Assembly: GCA_913053845.1 (NCBI GenBank)
Contig: CAJXGD010000020.1
Coordinates: 1 to 37,401, forward strand
DNA: 37,401 nt
Direction: 5' to 3'
From: an uncultured bacterium
GTDB lineage: Bacteria > Bipolaricaulota > Bipolaricaulia > RBG-16-55-9 > DRJF01
The notes beneath the pieces are model-generated. The model did not search any database. It was not told the origin of the DNA and saw only the letters and a program-made list of their open reading frames with translations. Shown here in pieces: positions 7,705-14,532 of the stretch. Position 1 is the stretch's first letter; every line of letters begins with the position of its first letter. The translations under genes were made by a program, and so were the position numbers.

Positions 7705-8526
7705 ATGAGAGGGCCTGAGCTGAAAGCGGCAGATCGGGATAGATTCTTCGCCCGGCTGGGCCGGAGCGGCCTGGGGCTGCTGGAGTACAGCGGCGGCGCG
7801 ACGCTGCTCTTGGGGCAGACGCTGCGCGGGGTGCTCTCCAGCCCTGCGCGCCGCTGGGGCCAAGCTTTGCAGCAACTGGAGCGGGTCGGCTGGCAGAGCC
7901 TGCCGGTCGTGGCCTTCATGTCCTTCTTCATCGGCATGGCCGTCGCCTTTCAGATCTCCTATCAGATGCACAAGCTGGCCTTCGCTGCCGATCTGTACCT
8001 GCCCAGCTTCGCCGCGCTGATGATCCTGCGCGAGATCGGGCCGGTCTTGACCGGGCTGATCATCGCCGGCCGGGTGGGAGCGGCCAGCGCCGCCGAGCTG
8101 GGCACGATGCGCATCTCTGGTCAGATAGACGCTCTGCGGGCGTTGGCCTCCAACCCGGTGCGCTATCTGGTCGTCCCGCGCCTGGCTGCCCTTTGCCTCG
8201 GCCTGCCGCTCTTGACCCTCTATGCCGATGCCATCGGCCTGGCGGGCGGCTATCTGGTGGGTACGACCCAACTGGCGCTGAGCCCGACGCTCTATTGGCA
8301 GATGAGCGCTCGGCTCATTACTTCGCCTGATCTGTTCACCGGCCTGATCAAAGCGTTGGTCTTCGCGGTGATCATCGCTACGATCAGCTCGTTTGAGGGA
8401 CTGCGGGCGCGAGGTGGAGCCAAGGGGGTGGGGCGGGCGACCACGCGGGCGGTGGTGATCTCCTTCGTGCTGATCATCGCTGCCGATGCGCTCTTCACCG
8501 CCGCTTTCTATGCCATCGGTGGCTGA
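7705..8526 (+). CDS. mlaE: MlaE-family permease of a lipid-transport ABC system
   Basis: This 273-residue integral inner-membrane protein is of the MlaE/YrbE family. After an amphipathic N-terminal helix it has VVAFMSFFIGMAVAFQISYQM, then LMILREIGPVLTGLIIAGRVGAASAAELGTM, the most conserved block of the family (REIGPVLT, GR-x-GAA-x-AAELGTM). ALASNPVRYLVVPR follows, with more membrane segments to the end. MlaE dimers work with MlaF ATPase and a ring of MCE proteins to move phospholipids between the inner and outer membranes. The ATPase and MCE protein follow directly. The gene lies 3 nt after the CinA-like gene and its SD is weak. Confidence 0.93.
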   Translation: MRGPELKAADRDRFFARLGRSGLGLLEYSGGATLLLGQTLRGVLSSPARRWGQALQQLERVGWQSLPVVAFMSFFIGMAVAFQISYQMHKLAFAADLYLPSFAALMILREIGPVLTGLIIAGRVGAASAAELGTMRISGQIDALRALASNPVRYLVVPRLAALCLGLPLLTLYADAIGLAGGYLVGTTQLALSPTLYWQMSARLITSPDLFTGLIKALVFAVIIATISSFEGLRARGGAKGVGRATTRAVVISFVLIIAADALFTAAFYAIGG

Positions 8527-9286
8527 GCCGGAGCAGGTGATCGAGGTGCGCGCGCTGCACAAAGCGTTTGGGGGCCAGGCGGTGCTGCGAGGGGTTGATC
8601 TGCAGGTGCGCCCCGGCGAGACGCTGGGCATCTTGGGCGCCTCCGGCAGTGGCAAGACAGTCCTGCTCAAGCATCTGAACGGCCTGCTGCGGCCCGATGC
8701 CGGTCAGGTCTGGATCGCAGGCCAGGAGATCACCCGGCTGAGCGAAGCGCGGCTGGGCCCAATCCGGTTACAACTGGGCATGCTATTTCAGGAGGCGGCG
8801 CTGTTCGATTCGCTCAGCGTGGGCCGGAACGTGGGCTTTGCCCTCTACGAGCACACCAAGTTGAGCCGGGAGCAGATCGAGCGGCGGGTGCGGGACTGCC
8901 TGGCCCAGGTGGGGCTGGCAGGGAGCGAGCAACTACGGCCGGTGGAGCTCTCCGGAGGGATGAAGAAGCGGGTGGGACTGGCCCGCGCGCTGGCCTTGCA
9001 ACCCCGGATTCTGCTCTACGATGAGCCGACCTCCGGACTCGATCCGGCGGGACGGGCTCAGATCAACGGCTTGATTCGGCGCTTGCAGCGTGAGCTGGAG
9101 GTGACCGCAGTGCTGGTGACCCACGATATCGAGAGCGCCCGGCAGGTGTCCGATCGCCTGGCCTTGCTCCATCGAGGGAGGATCGTGCTCAGCGCGCCTC
9201 CCCAGGAGTTCTTCCGCTCCGCCGCGCCGGAGCTGCGCGAGTTTTGGGGGGAAAGGGAGCAACCGTGGAATATAATCCAAGCCTAG
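8519..9286 (+). CDS. mlaF: MlaF-family ATP-binding protein of the lipid-transport ABC system
   Basis: The cytoplasmic ATPase of the Mla-type transporter has about 255 residues. Walker A is GASGSGKT, the signature block is LSGGMKKRVGLARAL, Walker B is ILLYDEPTSGLDP and the switch histidine lies in VTHDIES. LSGGM followed by K/R-K-R, in place of LSGGQ-Q-R, is typical of MlaF-like ATPases. I took GTG 8519, which overlaps the MlaE stop by 8 nt, because the protein then begins MAEPEQVIEV as relatives do. In-frame ATG 8510 and ATG 8486 are alternatives and none has a clear SD. The 3' end overlaps the MCE gene start. Confidence 0.9.
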   Translation: MAEPEQVIEVRALHKAFGGQAVLRGVDLQVRPGETLGILGASGSGKTVLLKHLNGLLRPDAGQVWIAGQEITRLSEARLGPIRLQLGMLFQEAALFDSLSVGRNVGFALYEHTKLSREQIERRVRDCLAQVGLAGSEQLRPVELSGGMKKRVGLARALALQPRILLYDEPTSGLDPAGRAQINGLIRRLQRELEVTAVLVTHDIESARQVSDRLALLHRGRIVLSAPPQEFFRSAAPELREFWGEREQPWNIIQA

Positions 9287-9978
9287 CCTGGAAGGTCGGT
9301 GCCTTCGTATTAGGTGGTCTGCTGCTGGTCGGCCTGTTGATCTTCGGCTTGCAGGGCTACCGACCGTTCGCGGCGGGCTATACTATTCAGGTGGTTCTGC
9401 ACTCTGCCGCCGGCATCGCTCGCGGGGCACCGGTGCAGTTCGCCGGGGTGAAAGTGGGCCAAGTGCAATCGGTGACGATCAGCCGCTCGGCCCGCGCCGC
9501 GCAGCCGCAAGTCATTCTCTCGATCTGGCTGCCGGCCGATCTGGTGATTCGCGCCGACGATCGGGCCCAGATTGGCCTGCTGGGCTTGCTAGGCGAGAAA
9601 TATCTGCAGATCGAACCGGGAGCCGGCCGGGGCGCGATCATCAAGCCGGGGGGCCGGCTGTCAGGCGAAGAGCCCCTGAACGAGTTGGCGCTGATGCGCC
9701 AGGCTCAGCGGACGCTGCAGCAGCTGGATGAGGCGCTGACCCGCGCCAACGCCTTGCTGGCACCCAGGACGGTCCCCGAACGACTGGGTCAAATGCTGGC
9801 CGATGCCGATCGGCTCAGCCTGGAGCTGCAACAGAGCGCCCGCCAGGCGCAAGAGCTGATGCAGCCCTGGCAGAAGCTGGGCAGGCGCGCTAACGCCCTG
9901 TTGGATGGGCTAGCGCGGCGCGCCGGGTTGATCGCGGCTGCGCTCGCCGGGCTGATCGCGGTCCTGCTGATATTCTAG
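9265..9978 (+). CDS. mlaD: MlaD-like MCE-domain protein with an extra C-terminal membrane anchor
   Basis: The protein has 237 residues. An N-terminal transmembrane helix (VGAFVLGGLLLVGLLIFGL) is followed by an MCE domain (YTIQVVLHSAAGIARGAPVQFAGVKVGQV, then DRAQIGLLGLLGEKYLQI). A helical region about 80 residues long follows (LMRQAQRTLQQLDEAL, RLSLELQQSARQAQEL). The chain ends in a second hydrophobic segment (GLIAAALAGLIAVLLIF). MCE proteins form hexameric rings that carry lipids across the periplasm. The hydrophobic C terminus is unusual for MlaD and could insert back into the inner membrane. GTG 9265 was chosen because GGGAG (9255-9259) is 5 nt upstream; a longer frame to TTG 9244 lacks an SD. 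Confidence 0.87.
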   Translation: MEYNPSLAWKVGAFVLGGLLLVGLLIFGLQGYRPFAAGYTIQVVLHSAAGIARGAPVQFAGVKVGQVQSVTISRSARAAQPQVILSIWLPADLVIRADDRAQIGLLGLLGEKYLQIEPGAGRGAIIKPGGRLSGEEPLNELALMRQAQRTLQQLDEALTRANALLAPRTVPERLGQMLADADRLSLELQQSARQAQELMQPWQKLGRRANALLDGLARRAGLIAAALAGLIAVLLIF

Positions 9979-9986
9979 CCCCGCCA

Positions 9987-10015
9987 TTGAAGCGGCCCGG
10001 TGCAGGGCTTATGAT
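9987..10015 (+). promoter_or_regulatory. Sigma-70-type promoter of the phasin-ubiB-mscS operon
   Basis: TTGAAG (9987-9992), 17 nt, TATGAT (10010-10015). It lies directly after the mlaD stop and about 40 nt before the next start codon. It allows the downstream three genes to be expressed apart from the long upstream operon. Confidence 0.6.
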
Positions 10016-10054
10016 CAACCGAGGAGCTTTCATCATCCGGAGGAGGAGATGCTC

Positions 10055-10363
10055 ATGACGCTGACATCGCTGATTCGCAAGGGGCTGCTGATCGGGCTGG
10101 GCGCGGCCGCGCTGACCAAGGAGCGGGCCGAGGCGTTGATTGACGAGCTGGTGCGCCAGGGTGAGGTCGCGCAGCAGGACCGTCCTGAAGCTCTCAAAGA
10201 ACTGTTGGATTGGGCCGAGGAGCAGGAGCGGTCGCTGCAGCGCCAGGCGGCGCAGGCGCTGGCCCAAGTGATCGCCGAGCTGCACCTGCCGACCAAAGAG
10301 GACCTCGCCCGTCTGGAGGAGAAGCTGGAACGCTTGGAGCGGCGTCTGAGCCAGCAGGACTGA
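10055..10363 (+). CDS. Phasin-like small coiled-coil protein
   Basis: This 102-residue protein is very rich in Leu, Ala, Glu and Gln. A short hydrophobic start (TSLIRKGLLIGLGAAAL) is followed by TKERAEALIDELVRQGEV, the opening pattern of PF05597-type poly(hydroxyalkanoate)-granule/phasin-family proteins. A helical middle leads to a clear heptad coiled coil (LARLEEKLERLERRL) at the C terminus. Such proteins coat polymer granules or act as small scaffolds. No PHA synthase is in the window, so a granule role is not supported by context. ATG 10055 has AGGAGG 8 nt upstream; ATG 10049 would be only 2 nt from the SD. It is 3 nt from the UbiB gene, a frequent partner of such proteins. Confidence 0.65.
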   Translation: MTLTSLIRKGLLIGLGAAALTKERAEALIDELVRQGEVAQQDRPEALKELLDWAEEQERSLQRQAAQALAQVIAELHLPTKEDLARLEEKLERLERRLSQQD

Positions 10364-10366
10364 CCG

Positions 10367-12037
10367 ATGGCCTTCCGACCGCTGCGTCGGCTGCGCCAAC
10401 TGCGCCGCTCGCGGGTGATCGTGACCGTGCTGGCCAAGTACGGCCTGCAGGATCTGTTCAGCGCGCTGCGCACCTCCCGCCGCCGGCGGCGGGCGCTGCT
10501 CGAGGGTCAGATCGAGGGCACACGGGCCGTCAGGCTCACCCACGCTTTGGAGGAGCTGGGGCCAACGTTTATCAAACTGGGTCAACTGCTCAGCGTGCGG
10601 CCCGACCTGATCCCGCCGGAGTACGCCCAGGCGCTGGCCAGCCTGCAAGACGCCGTCCAGCCGGTGCCCTTCTCCGAGATTGAGCAGGTTTTGCAGGCTG
10701 AGCTGGGGCCCGATTGGCCGGAGCGGTTGCCCCAGCTGGAGCGAGAGCCGATCGCCTCGGCCTCGATCGCCCAAGTCCATCGGGCCCGCACCCCCCAGGG
10801 CCAGGAGGTGGCGGTCAAGGTGCAGCGGCCCAGGATCAGGCAGATCATCGCCGCCGATCTGGAGATATTGGAGGACCTGGCCGAGCTCTTGGCGCGCCGC
10901 CTCAGCGAAGGGGAGCTCTATGATCCGGTGGGCATGGTGCAGGAGTTCGAGCGCACCATCCGCCGCGAGCTGGACTTCGAGGAGGAGGGCCACAGCATGG
11001 AGCGCTTTCGCCAGGCTTTTGCCGGGGACCCTACGGTGTATATCCCTCAAGTTTATTGGGAGCTGAGCAGCACGCGGGTGCTCACGCTGGAGTATATTCA
11101 TGGGATCAAGATCTCCGAGCTGGAGCAGCTCCGCGGGGCCGGGCTCGACTTGAGCCGCATCGCGCGCCGCGGCGCCCGGCTAGTGCTCAAACAGGCGTTT
11201 GATCTCGGTTTTTTCCACGCCGATCCCCATCCGGGCAACCTGCTGGTCCTGCCCCAGGAGGTCCTGGCGCTGCTCGACTTTGGCATGGTGGGCTACCTGG
11301 ACCGCAGCCTGCAAGAGGCCCTGGGCGACCTGCTCATCGCCCTGATCCGCCGCGACGCCGAGGGGATCATCCGGGTGCTGGTGCGCTTGGACCTGGTCGA
11401 GCGACCTTCGCAGGCCGGCCCCCTGCGGCGCGACCTGACGGAGCTCTTGGCCCGCTACTGGGGATTGCCCTTGGAGCAGCTCAGCTTGGATCATTGGCTG
11501 AACGATTTTCTCTGGGTGGTGCGCACGCATCATCTGCGCCTGCCGGCCGAGCTGGTGATGATGGGTAAGGCGCTCACCCTGATGGAAGGGATCGGGCGCC
11601 GCTTGGATCCCAGCTTTGTCATCGTGGAGCAGGCCAAGCCCTACGTGCGCCGCCTGCTGCGCCGGCGTTTGAACCCACTGCGCCAGCGCGAGCAACTGCC
11701 CCAGTGGCTGGAGACGCTGCGCGATTCAACTCAGCTGCTCCAGGCTGCGCCCGGTGACCTGCGGGCGATCCTGGCCCAGATACGCGAGGGCCGGCTGAAG
11801 ATCCAGTTCGAGCATCGCGGCCTGAAGCGTCCTTTGACCGAGTTGGACAGGTCCTCCAACCGGCTGTCGCTGGGCTTGATCACCGCCGCGCTGATCTTGG
11901 GCTCCTCTTGGGTGCTGCAATCCGGCCAGGGCCCTCGGCTCTGGGGATTGCCGGCCGTGGGGCTGGTGGGCTTCGCCCTGGCGGCGATCTTGACCCTCAG
12001 GCTGCTCTGGGCCATCTGGCGCTCGGGGAGGCTTTAA
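10367..12037 (+). CDS. ubiB: UbiB/ABC1/AarF-family protein kinase-like ATPase
   Basis: This 556-residue member of the atypical kinase-like UbiB family supports isoprenoid-lipid (ubiquinone or menaquinone) metabolism in other organisms. The KxGQ signature appears in GPTFIKLGQLLSVRPDLIP. The A-rich nucleotide loop with IASASIAQVHRA follows, then the VKVQRPRI lysine. The catalytic/metal block is FFHADPHPGNLLVL...LLDFGMVG. Two hydrophobic helices end the protein (SLGLITAALILGSSWVL; LPAVGLVGFALAAILTLRLLW), which anchor it in the inner membrane. No quinone biosynthesis gene is adjacent. It starts 3 nt after the phasin-like gene and ends 1 nt before mscS. Confidence 0.9.
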   Translation: MAFRPLRRLRQLRRSRVIVTVLAKYGLQDLFSALRTSRRRRRALLEGQIEGTRAVRLTHALEELGPTFIKLGQLLSVRPDLIPPEYAQALASLQDAVQPVPFSEIEQVLQAELGPDWPERLPQLEREPIASASIAQVHRARTPQGQEVAVKVQRPRIRQIIAADLEILEDLAELLARRLSEGELYDPVGMVQEFERTIRRELDFEEEGHSMERFRQAFAGDPTVYIPQVYWELSSTRVLTLEYIHGIKISELEQLRGAGLDLSRIARRGARLVLKQAFDLGFFHADPHPGNLLVLPQEVLALLDFGMVGYLDRSLQEALGDLLIALIRRDAEGIIRVLVRLDLVERPSQAGPLRRDLTELLARYWGLPLEQLSLDHWLNDFLWVVRTHHLRLPAELVMMGKALTLMEGIGRRLDPSFVIVEQAKPYVRRLLRRRLNPLRQREQLPQWLETLRDSTQLLQAAPGDLRAILAQIREGRLKIQFEHRGLKRPLTELDRSSNRLSLGLITAALILGSSWVLQSGQGPRLWGLPAVGLVGFALAAILTLRLLWAIWRSGRL

Positions 12038-12038
12038 G

Positions 12039-13106
12039 ATGAGTTGGGAATCTCTGCTAGATTTAATAAATCAGCCCTATATCAGGGCACTGCTGGCCCT
12101 GGCCGGCTTTACCCTGCTGGCCTTCGTCGTGCGCTGGGTGTTTCAGACGGTGATGAGCCGCCTGGCCAGGCGCACCGCTACCAAGATAGATGACCAGATC
12201 ATCGCCGACCTGCGCGGGCCGGTCACGCTGAGCATTCTCTTCTGGGGGGTCAGCGTCGCCCTGCAGATCGCCCCACTGCCGGGCCAGCTCTCGCGCTACG
12301 TTGCCATACTGATCAACTCGGCGATCATTATTATCTGGTCGGTCGCGGTGTTGCAGATCTCGCGGCTACTGCTCCAGACCTGGGAGCGCCATTCGGAGGC
12401 GCTCACCCGTCAGCGCCTGCTGCCGCTGTTCGAGAACCTGATCAAGCTGACGGTGGTGCTGCTGGCCCTCTTGACCTTGCTGCCGCTCTGGGGAGTGCCG
12501 ATCACCGGCCTGCTCACCTCGGCGGGTCTGGCCGGGCTGGTGCTGGGCTTGGCCGCCCAGAGCACCTTGGCCAACATCTTCGGTGGGGTGGCCCTCACCA
12601 TTGATCGCACCTACAAGATCGGCGATTATATCGTCCTCGATGATGGTCGGCGCGGCCGAGTGAGCGAGATCGGCCTGCGCAGCACGCGCATCCTCACCCG
12701 TGATGAGGTGGAGATCACTATCCCTAACGCACTGATCGCCAACAGCAAAGTGATCAATCAGACCGGACGACGCTCGCCCAAGATGCGCATCCGCGTGCCG
12801 GTGGGGGTGGCCTACGGCTCGGACATCGAGCGGGTGCGTCAGATACTTTTAGAGATACCCGGAGACTGTCAACATACGGTCGCGCAACCGGAGCCGCGGG
12901 TGCGCTTCCGCGCCCTGGGCGATTCGTCGCTCAAGTTCGAGCTGCTCTGCTGGATTCCGGAGCCGTCCTTGAGCGGCCGCACCCTTGACGAGCTGCTCTG
13001 CAAGATCTACCAGCGCTTCCAGGCCGAGGGGATCGTCATTCCCTTCCCGCAGCGCGACTTGCACCTGCGCGATTGGCCCGTGCAGCGAGGCGACTCAGGA
13101 GCTTAG
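12039..13106 (+). CDS. mscS: MscS-family small-conductance mechanosensitive channel
   Basis: The 355-residue inner-membrane channel protects against hypo-osmotic shock. Four hydrophobic helices precede the pore-lining helix, recognisable as GLAGLVLGLAAQSTLANIFGG, which has the Gly/Ala packing pattern of MscS TM3. It continues into the beta domain at TYKIGDYIVLDDGRRGRVSEIGLRSTRILT and the NALIANSKVINQT block. The C-terminal alpha/beta vestibule ends at QRFQAEGIVIPFPQRDLHL, the usual MscS ending. It is the last gene of the phasin-ubiB-mscS operon and converges on the M50 protease gene. Confidence 0.92.
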   Translation: MSWESLLDLINQPYIRALLALAGFTLLAFVVRWVFQTVMSRLARRTATKIDDQIIADLRGPVTLSILFWGVSVALQIAPLPGQLSRYVAILINSAIIIIWSVAVLQISRLLLQTWERHSEALTRQRLLPLFENLIKLTVVLLALLTLLPLWGVPITGLLTSAGLAGLVLGLAAQSTLANIFGGVALTIDRTYKIGDYIVLDDGRRGRVSEIGLRSTRILTRDEVEITIPNALIANSKVINQTGRRSPKMRIRVPVGVAYGSDIERVRQILLEIPGDCQHTVAQPEPRVRFRALGDSSLKFELLCWIPEPSLSGRTLDELLCKIYQRFQAEGIVIPFPQRDLHLRDWPVQRGDSGA

Positions 13107-13130
13107 CCTGCTCGCTGGTCGAGGCGGCGC

Positions 13131-13847
13131 TCAACCGGGCAGCGTCAGGTGGAACCACCAGTTGATCAGCGGGGTGAAAGCCTGAGCCAGAAGGTGAAAT
13201 TGCCTCAGGATCAAGATAACCGCGATGGCGATCAGCAGCGCGAAGCGCTCGATGCGGCCCATAAAGCGTCGCCCGGCCGGAGGCAGCAGGTAGGTGAGCA
13301 CCCGCGAGCCGTCCAGCGGCGGGATGGGCAGCAGGTTGAAGAGCGCCAGGATCAGGTTGATCAGTCCGAAGATGAATAGGAAATAAAAGAGAGCCAAAGC
13401 TAGCTGCGCGGACCAGCTTAGGCCGGGGATGAGCAGCAAGCTGCTCCCGGCGCTCAGTCGGGCCAGCCCTGGGTTGCCCCAGTCCAGCAAGCGCAGGGCT
13501 AGCAGCGATCCGGCGCTGAGAGCCAAGTTGCTGAAAGGCCCGGCCAAGGCCACCAGCATCATGCCCCGATAGGGCTCACGAAAGTAGCCGGGATTGATCG
13601 GCACCGGCCGGGCCCAGCCGAAGGGCGGCAAGCCCACCAGCGCCATCCCGATGGGCACCAGCAGCGTCCCAACGGGGTCTATGTGCGCCAGCGGGTTAAG
13701 GGTCAGTCGCCCCTGCTGCTGGGCAGTAGGGTCGCCCAGGCGAAGGGCGACGCGCCCGTGGGCGTTCTCGTGCAGTATCACCGCCATGAGCAGCGCCGCG
13801 AGGCTCAGCCCGATTTGCACCAGCGTATCCAGGCTAACTCCGAACAT
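13131..13847 (-). CDS. M50-family (site-2-type) membrane metalloprotease
   Basis: The 238-residue multispanning protein is of the compact M50B type. The zinc-binding HENAH motif is at residues 26-30, within the first hydrophobic segment (LMAVILHENAHG). The third ligand and substrate-loop block is LLPIPPLDGSRVL near the C terminus, and GRLTLNPLAHIDPVGTLLVP is the family's conserved linker. Such proteases cut transmembrane segments inside the membrane; the target is unknown. There is no PDZ domain, so it is not RseP-like. I chose ATG 13847, which begins 2 nt after the rhomboid stop. An upstream in-frame start at 13886 would overlap rhomboid. Confidence 0.88.
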   Translation of the reverse strand: MFGVSLDTLVQIGLSLAALLMAVILHENAHGRVALRLGDPTAQQQGRLTLNPLAHIDPVGTLLVPIGMALVGLPPFGWARPVPINPGYFREPYRGMMLVALAGPFSNLALSAGSLLALRLLDWGNPGLARLSAGSSLLLIPGLSWSAQLALALFYFLFIFGLINLILALFNLLPIPPLDGSRVLTYLLPPAGRRFMGRIERFALLIAIAVILILRQFHLLAQAFTPLINWWFHLTLPG

Positions 13848-13849
13848 GT

Positions 13850-14494
13850 TTAACCACCCAGCCGGCCGGAGAGTTGGCGCAGCCAACCGCGGCCCTTGAG
13901 ATAGACCAGCCCGAAGAGCATTCCACCCAGGTGGGCCCAGTTGTTAATCCCCGGTGTCAGGTTGCCCGCCTCAGAGAAGAAGGCGAAGGCCGCGGCCAGG
14001 ATCACAAAGTATTTGGCCTTAATGGGGAAGAGAAAGTAGAGATAGACCATCTGCTCCGGAAAGAGCAGTCCAAAGGCCAGCAGCACGCCATAGATGGCCC
14101 CCGAAGCGCCGATGGTCACCACGTACATCATCTCGGGCACCACGGTGAGGGCGAGCAGGATGACGATCAGGTTGGCCCCGATCCCGCTGACGAAATAATA
14201 GATAAAAAAACGCTTCATCCCCCAGACGCGCTCCACCGGCGGGCCGATGAACCACAGGACAAGCAGGTTGATCCCAATATGCATATAGCCACCGTGGAGG
14301 AACATGCCGGTCACCAACTGCCAGATCGCCCCTTGATAGACGACTTTATAGGGCATGAGGCCAAATTCCAAGAACATGCGATTTATCGGCCCCAGCAGCT
14401 CCAGAACGAAGATGACCAGATTAGCAACGATCAAGTATTGTACGGCGCTGGCCAGGGCCAACGGCGCCGCGAAACGCGAATAATTGGCTTTCAC
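13850..14494 (-). CDS. Rhomboid-family intramembrane serine protease
   Basis: The 214-residue, six-helix protease has its catalytic serine in GASGAIYG (Ser131) and catalytic histidine in NNWAHLGG (His188). The oxyanion-hole pair is in MHIGINLLVL (His72, Asn76), and the L1-loop motif is close to WR-like (VERVWGMKRF). All residues needed for activity are present. It starts with GTG, with AAGGGA upstream. It lies between RqcH and the M50 protease on one strand, so two intramembrane proteases of different chemistry are probably co-transcribed. Confidence 0.92.
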   Translation of the reverse strand: MKANYSRFAAPLALASAVQYLIVANLVIFVLELLGPINRMFLEFGLMPYKVVYQGAIWQLVTGMFLHGGYMHIGINLLVLWFIGPPVERVWGMKRFFIYYFVSGIGANLIVILLALTVVPEMMYVVTIGASGAIYGVLLAFGLLFPEQMVYLYFLFPIKAKYFVILAAAFAFFSEAGNLTPGINNWAHLGGMLFGLVYLKGRGWLRQLSGRLGG

Positions 14495-14532
14495 AGCTTC
14501 ATCCCTTCCGATTCGATCGTTTTGCTTTCATT

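Noticed and set aside
7390-8670. Long minus-strand open frame (426 codons) and similar long antisense frames at 9890-11101, 11180-11695 and 15348-15596
   Set aside because: They lie opposite well-supported genes (cinA/mlaE, mlaD/ubiB, rqcH), have Arg/Gln/His/Gly-rich low-complexity translations, and arise from third-position G+C bias.
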